The position numbers and the translations under genes were made by a program. The notes beneath the pieces were generated by a model. The model worked only from the letters and a program-made list of their open reading frames with translations. It was not told where the DNA came from and searched no databases. From positions 62,001 through 126,000 of the forward strand of contig JAJHQZ010000001.1 in NCBI GenBank assembly GCA_020833055.1: a stretch of DNA of 64,000 nt, given 5' to 3'. The number at the start of each line of letters is the position of its first letter. Position 1 is the stretch's first letter. Below are positions 25,111 through 32,908 of the stretch, in pieces. This DNA comes from Candidatus Korarchaeum sp. (GTDB lineage: Archaea > Korarchaeota > Korarchaeia > Korarchaeales > Korarchaeaceae).

Positions 25111-26725
25111 GGTATTCTTCCTCCTGTTCCTTCTCATGCTCCCCTCGTTTTATGGGGAAGCCAAGCTCTGGGGGTTAACTCTAGTCGATTATAGGTGGGG
25201 GACGAGGGATCAACCAGCCATAGTCTATGCCGGTGACGGCTTAGTTTACATAACGGTCACTTTGAGGACATATGTAGCTAAAGACTACACTTTGAGCCCC
25301 TTCGAAGCTACTCTAGAGATCCCGGAAAACCTCAGGAGCCCTAATGGTGAGAGAGTAGTGAGAATATCACCATCTCTCCAGACCTCGAAGACTAAGTTCA
25401 CTGATGGTGAATCATTTCAATTGATGTTCCCATTAGAGGTTCCATCAACAGCTCCACCGGGCATTTACGAGTTCAACCTCAACGTGAGCTATAGGATCTT
25501 CGATTCCGAGAACTATCAAGTCGATAGCAGCTATGACATCTTCACCTTCAACCTTGAGGTGAGATCTGCGTCCCCAGTCTATGTTTACCTGAAAGGTAGC
25601 GCTATAGAGGGAGATACTTCAGTTTTAACGCTCAAGGTCGTGAATGGAGGTACTGAAGATGTTCAGATATCTTCAATAGTTCTCAGCTCTTCCTTCATAA
25701 GGTTGTTGAATCCCAACGTGGGGAATCAAGTGATCCTGCCCCCGAATACCTCTACGGTCTTCCAAGTCGGGACATTCGTGGAGAGGGGGACTGGAAGGAA
25801 GTACGATAGGATAGCTGTCACAGTACAGTATAAGAGCGGAGGGAGGTACTATTCAATATCGGAAGTATTCACAGTCCCTATATTTAAGACAGAAGCTACT
25901 GAGAATAAACCGAGTCTCATAGCTTTCTCTAACGAGAGCTCCGTTTACGGTGGAGTTCCTAAGAACATAATGATAACTATCGAGAATTCGGGGGATGAGA
26001 CAGCTAGGAAGACGAGGGTCCAGATATCCTCACAGACTGTATCGATAATTGGAGCCAATCTCTTCGATCTCGGGGATATAATGCCCGGTGAGGAGAGGAA
26101 CGTAACTCTCAGGGTACTCCCACTCGAGGACTACCCCTCATATCAGATAATACTGCAGTTCACTTACAGGGAATTCGAGAATGGCTTGGATGTAGAGAAG
26201 CAGAATAGCGTTCAGATAGGGCTGGAGAGAATTCAGGAAGCTAAAGTAGTGTTTTCAAGCGCTAGCGCTACCTATAGTTCGGGGAGGCTGAGGGTCTTCG
26301 GTAACATAGCGAATGTCGGTGAGAGGGATGCGAAGTACGTCAACGTAACGATATGCTCCGGAGCTTGCGCAGGCGCTTCAACGTATATAGGGGATCTGAA
26401 GAGCGGAGAGAGCACGGGCTTCACTCTCTCATGCGAGACGGAGAGAGTATCGAGAACTTTGAGTATCTCTGTCGGTTATCTAGCTTCTCCTGGGAACTGG
26501 AAGGAAACGAGGATGGAGCTGACTGTCTCCGGAAGCGTAGGGAATCTGACGGGCAATTTGACCGACAGAGCTTTCAGAAACGTGAGCGTAGCAAGGGTAA
26601 GCCCGGCTACTAACATAACTTACTGGGCAGTTTGGCTCGCAGCCGGTCTAGTGATCGGATTGGTCATCGGGAGATTCTTATTCAGGAGGAGCGAGGAGGT
26701 GCTTAATAAAATTGAGGCTCCTTGA
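25097..26725 (+). CDS. exported CARDB/NEW3-like beta-sandwich protein, ABC partner
   Basis: A 542-residue protein with an N-terminal signal peptide (about residues 5-21) and one C-terminal membrane helix (about 510-530) followed by a basic tail, so most of it is outside the cell. The exterior part shows repeated beta-sandwich units with the pattern N-G-G/S-x-E-x-A and GDI-PGE-x-x-V typical of CARDB or NEW3 domains (for example GDIMPGEERNVTL and GDLKSGESTGF). SD GGAGGTGAT lies five bases before the ATG, inside the ATPase gene. It sits between the ATPase and the permease where MacA-type periplasmic partners are found in bacteria. Specific substrate unknown. Confidence 0.75.
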   Translation: MSKPEVFFLLFLLMLPSFYGEAKLWGLTLVDYRWGTRDQPAIVYAGDGLVYITVTLRTYVAKDYTLSPFEATLEIPENLRSPNGERVVRISPSLQTSKTKFTDGESFQLMFPLEVPSTAPPGIYEFNLNVSYRIFDSENYQVDSSYDIFTFNLEVRSASPVYVYLKGSAIEGDTSVLTLKVVNGGTEDVQISSIVLSSSFIRLLNPNVGNQVILPPNTSTVFQVGTFVERGTGRKYDRIAVTVQYKSGGRYYSISEVFTVPIFKTEATENKPSLIAFSNESSVYGGVPKNIMITIENSGDETARKTRVQISSQTVSIIGANLFDLGDIMPGEERNVTLRVLPLEDYPSYQIILQFTYREFENGLDVEKQNSVQIGLERIQEAKVVFSSASATYSSGRLRVFGNIANVGERDAKYVNVTICSGACAGASTYIGDLKSGESTGFTLSCETERVSRTLSISVGYLASPGNWKETRMELTVSGSVGNLTGNLTDRAFRNVSVARVSPATNITYWAVWLAAGLVIGLVIGRFLFRRSEEVLNKIEAP

Positions 26726-27956
26726 CATAATTAAGTTCTCATTTAAGGCAATGAGGAGCAGGAAGAGGAGGACCTACCTCACTCTCCTCGGCATCTTCCT
26801 CGGAGTATTGACTCTAACAGCAGTGGTATCTTACGCCGCTGGTTATGGAGTAGCTATACAGAAGATAATAAAAGGAGGGAGCCTGAGGGTCATCTATCTA
26901 ATTCCCAGGGAGACCTCATTCACTGAGTCCGACTTAGCTAAGATAAGCACGATGGATGGAGTGGAAACTGTGATCCCAATGATAAGGATTTTCGGCGAGT
27001 TCAATGTCATGGGGCAGAATATCAGAGCTAGTATCATTGGATTCGATGTCAACTATGTGGAGGAGCTCTTCCCAGATCTAAAGCTCCAATACGGAGATTG
27101 GCCATCTAATCAAGCTGAGCAAGCTGTGATAATAGGGAATAACATATTGAGCCAGATTCCTGTTGAAGATGCTAGGGATTTAATCGGATTAGGCATTAGG
27201 ATCTCCATCGGTGGGCCCATCAATAAGGGAAGCATAAGAGGGACTATTTATGGCGTGCTAGCGCCATACGGCACTTCAATAATGACAGATGTCGATAATT
27301 CAATACTGATCCCCTTAGATTATGCTATGAGCATGTACCAGAGGTTCTACAACAGGAGGGACTACCCTACTCTAGTCGTGATCGTGGATGATGTTAATAG
27401 AATAGATCAGGTTGTTAGCGAGCTGAGGGATGAATATGGGGACTCAGCTTATCCTATAGCTATGAGGGATCTTCAAAGAGCTCTAGATACGATGATAAAT
27501 ACCTCAATAATAGCCTTGAGCTCGATAGCTGTGATGACGATAGTGGTAGCATCAGTCGGGATCATGAACGCTATGTACACCACAGTTACAGAGAGGACCA
27601 GGATAATCGGAGTAATGAGAGCGATGGGGGCACTTCAAAGGGAAATAATGCTTTCATTCTTGTTTGAAGGGGTAATAATGAGCGCAATAGCGATTATACT
27701 CGGGATCATCGGTGGCTATACTGGAGCCATCTTGCTCTCTCAATTGGTGTCATTAGCGATAAGCGGAGGTGCTGCATCTAGAATTGGTGTGAGAACGCCG
27801 CATGGTAGTATAAGTCTCTCTGTAACTCCCACCCTACCTCCAGAGTACGCACTCACAATAGCTGGAGTCACTTTCCTGATAACGCTCATAGGAGCTATAC
27901 CGCCCGCGCGTCAGGCAGCTAAGTTAGAGCCCGCTGAAGCCCTTAGGTTCGAGTGA
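26712..27956 (+). CDS. MacB/FtsX-like ABC permease
   Basis: A 414-residue permease with one N-terminal membrane helix (about 22-44), a large extracellular MacB-PCD domain (about 45-255), then three C-terminal helices separated by the conserved cytoplasmic motif TERTRIIGVMRAMGALQREIM. This is the standard MacB/FtsX topology. The C terminus ends PPARQAAKLEPAEALR, also a family hallmark. TTG start lies inside the end of the exported-protein gene. The three genes together are a complete transporter with an archaeal-specific exported subunit. Confidence 0.92.
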   Translation: MRLLDIIKFSFKAMRSRKRRTYLTLLGIFLGVLTLTAVVSYAAGYGVAIQKIIKGGSLRVIYLIPRETSFTESDLAKISTMDGVETVIPMIRIFGEFNVMGQNIRASIIGFDVNYVEELFPDLKLQYGDWPSNQAEQAVIIGNNILSQIPVEDARDLIGLGIRISIGGPINKGSIRGTIYGVLAPYGTSIMTDVDNSILIPLDYAMSMYQRFYNRRDYPTLVVIVDDVNRIDQVVSELRDEYGDSAYPIAMRDLQRALDTMINTSIIALSSIAVMTIVVASVGIMNAMYTTVTERTRIIGVMRAMGALQREIMLSFLFEGVIMSAIAIILGIIGGYTGAILLSQLVSLAISGGAASRIGVRTPHGSISLSVTPTLPPEYALTIAGVTFLITLIGAIPPARQAAKLEPAEALRFE

Positions 27957-28307
27957 TTCCTCTCTCTTATTTTTCATGATAGAATCTGCCCAATGAACGA
28001 CTCTTTCTGCTATCTCTAAGCCTGCCTCTAGAGATCGGGGATCCAAGGGATCCGAGCTAAGGGAAAGCATGTACTTAATCTCGAAATCCTCCAGTTCCCT
28101 TTCTCCTATGGGTGGCCTGAGCTCAATGGGTATTAAGTGGTAGAGGGACAAGGTACTCTCATAGGGGGCATCTATCTCAAGTCTAGATAGGACTAGCTTG
28201 AACGAGAGTTGTAACACCCTCCTCAAAGTAGCAAAGGACTCTTTATAACTTCCCCTATCCTTAAGATCGGATGCCTCCTTAAGAAGCGTCTTTACATCCT
28301 CCATCAT
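27924..28307 (-). CDS. HEPN-like small helical protein
   Basis: A 127-residue, fully helical protein; the pattern of long amphipathic helices with an AERVVHWADSIM C-terminal helix resembles HEPN or DUF-type helical bundles found next to nucleotidyltransferases, but no partner is present and the RxxxxH catalytic motif is not seen. The frame is open to 28349; ATG at 28307 (or 28304) is preferred because a TTTTTAAAT TATA-like box lies at about 28335-28343. Its 3' end overlaps the permease gene by 33 bp. Function unknown. Confidence 0.5.
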   Translation of the reverse strand: MMEDVKTLLKEASDLKDRGSYKESFATLRRVLQLSFKLVLSRLEIDAPYESTLSLYHLIPIELRPPIGERELEDFEIKYMLSLSSDPLDPRSLEAGLEIAERVVHWADSIMKNKREESLEPKGFSGL

Positions 28308-28452
28308 GAGCCCTCTCTCCTGAGACAAGTGCATTAGATTTAAAAACATACGTAAAAGAGTACTTCCGAAGCCTATTTGATTTAATCTGGACCAGAGGGC
28401 TAAATCGTACTGTGAGAGTTATTTATATGACGATCTTAAATAATTTTGAAGA

Positions 28453-28526
28453 CGGGCCCGGCGGGATTTGAACCCGCGACCCCCCGGTTAAAAGCCGGGT
28501 GCTCTACCATTCTGAGCTACGGGCCC
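28453..28526 (-). tRNA. tRNA-Lys(UUU)
   Basis: The minus strand folds as a complete cloverleaf without intron: acceptor GGGCCCG/CGGGCCC, D stem GCUC/GAGC, anticodon stem CCCGG/CCGGG with loop CUUUUAA, T stem GCGGG/CCCGC with loop UUCAAAU, discriminator G. Anticodon UUU. Length 74 nt, no encoded CCA. A T/A-rich element at about 28551-28567 lies upstream. Confidence 0.96.
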
Positions 28527-28638
28527 ACAGCTATAACTTCTCGCGCGATTCCAGAATAAAAAACTTTAGAGGAGAGGAGCCCTCATAATTGCTTAATTTT
28601 TTACATTAAAAATCCTAAATTAATAGAAAATTCATATT

Positions 28639-30312
28639 TTATATCAAAAATATTAAAATTTGAGGGGCTAATGAGAGAACTAATAATCCCTTTGCCACCG
28701 GACCGAGTCTCATGAGGGAAACTAAGGAGAACATGTTTTCCTCACCTATTAACGGTAGTTTCAGGGACCCTCTGTAGTATTTCACCCTAACTTTTCTCAT
28801 TTCAACAATCGAATCTCTCACGACCTCTTTCAACTGATCCGCTATTTCCATCAAGCAATCGATTTTCCCCTCACACTCGCTACCTAATGGATTGTAAGCC
28901 ACTCTCGTCGTTAAAGTCTCATGAGTATCCGTCGTTGATACTATTAGCTTCGTTCCCTCAACTGAGTTGAAATCTAGAAAGCTCCTGAGCTCCGGCACTA
29001 TGTTATTGCAATCTACCGAGAGGTAAGTTACAGTCTCCCCACCTAAGGAGATGCTGAGAGCCCTAATTCCTCCCCTACCTAAGGATCTCCATCTAGGATT
29101 CGACTTAGAGAAACCTACAGAGACCTCACTATAGCAATCGGATGAAATAGCTTTCCTCCCAGCTTTAATAAGGAGATCGATGAGCTCTTCTCCTAATTCT
29201 GTTCCAGGGAGAACCCTGATGTACCAATCATCCAGTAGGGAATCGTGCCTATCGACGATAGAGACATCCATGCCCAAGGCCCTCGAGACTATATCCTCGA
29301 ACTCCCGCGGAATATCCTCGAGACTCCTCAGTAAATGGCCTGAAACAGTGAACAAGATGGAATCACAGATCCTCTGGGCAGTGACCTCGAAGTGCTCAGA
29401 TTTCTCATAGAAGAGCTTCCCAATACAGCATTCTGATGCCCTCTCAAAATCAAGGGAGATGCGATCCAGTAGTCTCTCGACGATGCTTCGAGAGGGCAAG
29501 TTCCTCTCATGGGAACATGACCTCCTCAGGAACAAAGTCTCCGACATTTTATCAAATCTTTCGATCAATTTGAACGGTAGATCGTAGCTACCAAATCTGA
29601 ATGGACCTGGGTGGACATCTATCGTGATTATAGATAGATCCCCTAATCTGATGATATCGAAACTTACCTTACCCTCCTTACTCCTCCTCTCTAATGCCTC
29701 CTCTATCATTCTGCCTCTGCCAGTTAGCACTATCTCGGCTAGAGCCCTCACGGCATCGAAGCCCCTCAAGCCTACACTCTGCTCAGTTATAGCACCCAAT
29801 ATCTCTTTGAAGAGATAAACTGAAATAAAAGATGTTACTATAGAGAAAAATATTCTCTTAGAAGGCTCGATTAAGAGGAATAATGCAGCTAGTAAGAATG
29901 GAAGGGATTTTGATCTCATGGTGACGCCCAGTGACCACGTTATGAGAGATGCTAGGAACACTATAGTATAGCTCATTGAGAGAGTTGCCATCCCAATAGA
30001 GCTCAATGATGAATCAATTACTAGAGGAAATGAGATGAACACTGATATCCATAGAGATCTCCTAGAATCCAGATAATCCGCATCACCGTTCGTCATGATG
30101 AATGAGACGAGAGGAACAATAGTAGATAAAATCAAATATTTATGTGATAACGATGGTCCTTTAAATAGGTATGCGAGAAATGTGGACAGCAGAATAATCG
30201 CTATGGTAAATATTATGGCCTCTTTTCTCCCGGGGAGCGAGAAAAGATCTTTACTTCTCTTTTTAGCTACATCTATAGCTGAATTATCACGCACTTCTGT
30301 AACACCACTCAC
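28639..30312 (-). CDS. DUF2070 archaeal membrane protein
   Basis: A 557-residue protein with five to six N-terminal membrane helices (about residues 30-180), a long cytoplasmic domain and one helix at the extreme C terminus. The soluble part carries TIDVHPGPFRFGSYDLPFKL, STTDTHETLTT and a conserved DCNN segment. The paired His/Asp residues resemble a metal site. This combination is what I know of DUF2070, found only in archaea and of unknown biochemical role. GTG start at 30312; an A/T element near 30325-30338 lies between it and the Lrp gene. 112 bp of A/T-rich sequence without features separates it from tRNA-Lys. Confidence 0.8.
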   Translation of the reverse strand: MSGVTEVRDNSAIDVAKKRSKDLFSLPGRKEAIIFTIAIILLSTFLAYLFKGPSLSHKYLILSTIVPLVSFIMTNGDADYLDSRRSLWISVFISFPLVIDSSLSSIGMATLSMSYTIVFLASLITWSLGVTMRSKSLPFLLAALFLLIEPSKRIFFSIVTSFISVYLFKEILGAITEQSVGLRGFDAVRALAEIVLTGRGRMIEEALERRSKEGKVSFDIIRLGDLSIITIDVHPGPFRFGSYDLPFKLIERFDKMSETLFLRRSCSHERNLPSRSIVERLLDRISLDFERASECCIGKLFYEKSEHFEVTAQRICDSILFTVSGHLLRSLEDIPREFEDIVSRALGMDVSIVDRHDSLLDDWYIRVLPGTELGEELIDLLIKAGRKAISSDCYSEVSVGFSKSNPRWRSLGRGGIRALSISLGGETVTYLSVDCNNIVPELRSFLDFNSVEGTKLIVSTTDTHETLTTRVAYNPLGSECEGKIDCLMEIADQLKEVVRDSIVEMRKVRVKYYRGSLKLPLIGEENMFSLVSLMRLGPVAKGLLVLSLAPQILIFLI

Positions 30313-30397
30313 ATATTGACAAAAAACTTTTTATTCGAATATGGATCAGTGTGGATGGAGTCATGTGCTCCATGAGAATGCTGGGAGGTGTTAGTTT

Positions 30398-30895
30398 ATG
30401 CCGAGAGTGAAAGGTGTGACTGCCAAAGAGATAGAGATATTGAGGAAATTGGTTGAAAATGGGAGGGTGACTTTCACGCAGATATCTAGAGATCTCGGTA
30501 TGAGCCCAGCGGGTGTCATGAAGAAGGTGAGGAAGCTCGAAGACCTCGGTATCATAAAGGGTTACACAGCTCTCGTCGATCACGCGAAACTAGGTAAGGG
30601 TAGTAAATATATAATCTTACTCGAGGTTGAGCCGGGGAAGCATAACGAGGTAGCTAAGAAGATAGCATCAATGCTCGAGGATAATATTTTAGAGGTCCAC
30701 GAGATAACAGGACAATATGATATAATCGTCAAAGTGATCGCGGGAAGTCAGCAGGAGCTCAACGATGTCTTGAGGAAGATACAGATGATACCCGGCGTCA
30801 GGGATACGAACACATCGCTTATCTTGGATACTACGAAGGAGAGGCCATCCATAGTACCCTCCGAGATACCAGGGATAACTAAGAAGGGTTCATAA
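30398..30895 (+). CDS. Lrp/AsnC-family transcription regulator
   Basis: A 165-residue regulator with an N-terminal winged helix-turn-helix (about 8-55; VTFTQISRDLGMSPAGVMKKVRKLEDLGII) and a C-terminal RAM/AsnC ligand-binding domain (about 65-140) containing EITGQYDIIVKV and TNTSLILDTTKE. Lrp-type proteins form octamers and sense amino acids, fitting the importer and oxidoreductases found nearby, though targets are unknown. The ATG is preceded by GGGAGGTG at seven bases. The last 20 residues (PSIVPSEIPGITKKGS) extend beyond the usual fold. The 3' end overlaps the MBL gene by 6 bp. Confidence 0.9.
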   Translation: MPRVKGVTAKEIEILRKLVENGRVTFTQISRDLGMSPAGVMKKVRKLEDLGIIKGYTALVDHAKLGKGSKYIILLEVEPGKHNEVAKKIASMLEDNILEVHEITGQYDIIVKVIAGSQQELNDVLRKIQMIPGVRDTNTSLILDTTKERPSIVPSEIPGITKKGS

Positions 30896-31804
30896 CTCCA
30901 CCCAAGCATCGCTCAGTGCAGAAGCCTCAATACCCATTTTTTTGAGGATCTTGGCGAATTCCTCAGCGTAACCATATACTGTGTATACTTTACTCGGATT
31001 TGAGAACTCCACAATATTCAATAAATCGTAAAAATCTGCGTGAGCGCTTAAGGGGAAATCGCACTCCCTCTTAGAGAGGATAGCCCATCCTGTCACTCTC
31101 GCAGCATTATCATAAACTCTATGAGTTATATGGGCATCTTTATGCGTACCTACTTCGTATTTTAAATTAAAAACTTTATAAGCCTCGCTCACATCAGCAA
31201 TCCTCTTGGACACGGACACCTCCAAATTAGTATACTTGTTCAATGTAGCTATAACTTCCTGGGATTTCCCAATCAGGTAAGCGCTCAAAATAGGTGATTT
31301 ACCATCCATTACCTCTTTTATGACCCATTTTGATAATTTAGCTCTCGTGACTTCGGGATCTGGGAATCTGAATATAGGGAGACCGTAAGTGGCCTCTGTT
31401 ATCAATATGTCTGCCTTAGGTATCCTCGCAGGGGATTCGACTGTGAGACCGCCGTGAGGATTCACATCTCCCGTGTAAAATAGAGAGACGTTCCCGCAAT
31501 TTATTAAGAAACCAGCGGATCCGTATATATGGCCCGCAGGGAACGTATATATTTCAAGATTCCCTAAGCTGAAGCTCTCATTGAAATGCAATATCTTATA
31601 ATGCCCTCCGTAGAGTCTCCTCAATATCGAGGCAGTCCCTTCACTCACGTAGATATCTGTCTTAACGTATCTCATGTTCTTAGGGACATGATCTGAATGA
31701 GCATGTGATATCAGAACGGGAACTCCCTCGATGGCTCTCCTTGGATCTATCAGTACCCTCTCTCCGCACTCTACTTCGATACCATTCCCGTACCTGAACT
31801 TCAT
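30890..31804 (-). CDS. MBL-fold exonuclease-like protein
   Basis: A 304-residue metallo-beta-lactamase protein of the RNA/DNA-processing branch (Ysh1/CPSF-like and DNA-ligase-associated exonucleases). The metal motif is ISHAHSDHVPKN (about 33-44). Others are YTGDVNPHGG, the TYG after the switch strand, and the late motif LSAHADF with the final ligand His. It is shorter than full beta-CASP enzymes and the CASP insert is reduced. The ATG at 31804 is preceded by GGTGGG. Likely activity is 3'-5' exonuclease or phosphodiesterase on nucleic acid; the substrate is inferred from family only. Confidence 0.8.
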   Translation of the reverse strand: MKFRYGNGIEVECGERVLIDPRRAIEGVPVLISHAHSDHVPKNMRYVKTDIYVSEGTASILRRLYGGHYKILHFNESFSLGNLEIYTFPAGHIYGSAGFLINCGNVSLFYTGDVNPHGGLTVESPARIPKADILITEATYGLPIFRFPDPEVTRAKLSKWVIKEVMDGKSPILSAYLIGKSQEVIATLNKYTNLEVSVSKRIADVSEAYKVFNLKYEVGTHKDAHITHRVYDNAARVTGWAILSKRECDFPLSAHADFYDLLNIVEFSNPSKVYTVYGYAEEFAKILKKMGIEASALSDAWVEL

Positions 31805-31827
31805 CCCACCAAGTCCGCGATTGGAAG

Positions 31828-31841
31828 ATTTATTTTTATTG
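31828..31841. promoter_or_regulatory. shared A/T element, MBL protein / secG
   Basis: TTTATTTTTATT (plus) and its complement lie about 30 bp from both the minus ATG at 31804 and the plus ATG at 31864. It is the only TATA-like sequence in the 59-bp gap. Confidence 0.45.
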
Positions 31842-31863
31842 AGGATATAGCTTGGGGGGTAAC

Positions 31864-32028
31864 ATGCCCAAGGTGAGGAAGAGGGAGAAGGGGTTCATGC
31901 CGATGTCCGTTGCTGGAATACTCTCATTCAGTACGGATGAGGCGGGAGGATTCAAAGTACCGAAATGGTTCCCCATTCTCCTCTCAATAGCCACAGGAAT
32001 TGCTGTAATAGCCCTCAATCTTATTTAA
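31864..32028 (+). CDS. secG: preprotein translocase subunit SecG (Sec61-beta)
   Basis: A 54-residue protein. It begins with a short basic cytosolic segment (PKVRKREKG), then the signature MPMSVAGILSFSTDE, and ends in one membrane helix (about residues 35-53) at the C terminus. This is the pattern of archaeal Sec61-beta, the tail-anchored third subunit of the SecYE translocon. The ATG lies about 30 bp from the shared A/T element. Fifteen bases separate it from the MazG-like gene, so it may head that operon. It is small but the motif match is strong. Confidence 0.9.
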   Translation: MPKVRKREKGFMPMSVAGILSFSTDEAGGFKVPKWFPILLSIATGIAVIALNLI

Positions 32029-32042
32029 GAAGGTAATGAGGG

Positions 32043-32333
32043 ATGAGGATAAAAGAAGCTCAGGAACTCATCAGGGAGATCTATGGGGAGAGGGACTCGA
32101 GAAGAGGGATCTTTGGTACTGCTCTTCACCTAGGAGAGGAAGTTGGAGAACTTTTCAGAGCTATAAGGCAAAATCGCTCAGATAATACTGAGGATGAGCT
32201 AGCAGATGTGTTAGCCTGGCTCTTAAGTGTTTCAGAACTCCTCTCAATCGATCTGGAGAGTGTATTCATTAAGAGATATGGGAGAGGTTGTCCAAAGTGC
32301 GGTAGGATCCCTTGCGTATGCCCGGAGGTGTGA
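32043..32333 (+). CDS. MazG-like nucleotide pyrophosphohydrolase with zinc knuckle
   Basis: A 96-residue all-alpha NTP pyrophosphohydrolase of the MazG superfamily. The metal-binding acidic residues are seen as GEEVGELFRA (first helix pair) and EDELADVLAW (second). Unlike most single-domain MazG proteins it ends with CPKCGRIPCVC, likely a small zinc site, in the last 15 residues. It probably removes non-canonical or excess NTPs. The stop is two bases before the phosphoribosyltransferase ATG, suggesting cotranscription and a link to nucleotide metabolism. Confidence 0.85.
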   Translation: MRIKEAQELIREIYGERDSRRGIFGTALHLGEEVGELFRAIRQNRSDNTEDELADVLAWLLSVSELLSIDLESVFIKRYGRGCPKCGRIPCVCPEV

Positions 32334-32335
32334 GT

Positions 32336-32908
32336 ATGGACTTCATAAATGTGAGCCCCGAAGACGCACTCTTCCATGCGAGGAGGATAGCTGAGAAGGT
32401 AATAGAATCCAAATATGAGCCTGATTTGATAGTAGCCATATTGAGGGGAGGTATCGTACTAGCTAGGTTGTTAAGCGACCTCCTCAATATCAGGGAGATA
32501 AAAGTGATGAGAGTCATTCACTACGATGCTTTGGAATCTAAGAAAGTGGCTGAGATAATTGAACCGATAAATTGCAGACTGGATGGTATGAAGGTACTGC
32601 TTGTCGATGATGTAGCCGATACAGGGGAGAGCCTCATCGTAGCTAGGGATCATGTGCTCGAGAGAGGAGCTTCCGAGGTCAGGATAGCTACTATGCATTA
32701 TAAACCCTGGAGCAAGCTAAAGCCAGATTATTACTCTGAGGAGACGGAAGCTTGGGTTGTCTATTTCTGGGAATACGCAGAAACAGTTAAATATTTTATG
32801 AGAAAATTCCGAGATAAAGGAGAAGATTTCATATTCGAGCTCATCAAGAAGGCCAAGATACCAGAGGATATAGTGAAGTGGGTGATAGAGAGTGAAAGGA
32901 GTATATGA
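32336..32908 (+). CDS. purine phosphoribosyltransferase (hypoxanthine/xanthine type)
   Basis: A 190-residue type I phosphoribosyltransferase. The PRPP-binding motif is VLLVDDVADTGES (about 93-105), the N-terminal loop is AILRGGIVLARLL, and the C-terminal half carries the aromatic WVVYFWEY strand that stacks on the base. It would salvage purine bases using PRPP; archaeal members of this branch prefer hypoxanthine or xanthine/guanine. ATG at 32336 with GGAGGTG upstream is chosen over the earlier ATG-like start at 32312. It overlaps glyS by 17 bp. Confidence 0.85.
   Translation: MDFINVSPEDALFHARRIAEKVIESKYEPDLIVAILRGGIVLARLLSDLLNIREIKVMRVIHYDALESKKVAEIIEPINCRLDGMKVLLVDDVADTGESLIVARDHVLERGASEVRIATMHYKPWSKLKPDYYSEETEAWVVYFWEYAETVKYFMRKFRDKGEDFIFELIKKAKIPEDIVKWVIESERSI

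Noticed and set aside
27924-28307. HEPN-MNT toxin-antitoxin pair
   Set aside because: No nucleotidyltransferase partner is adjacent, and the RxxxxH motif is not visible.
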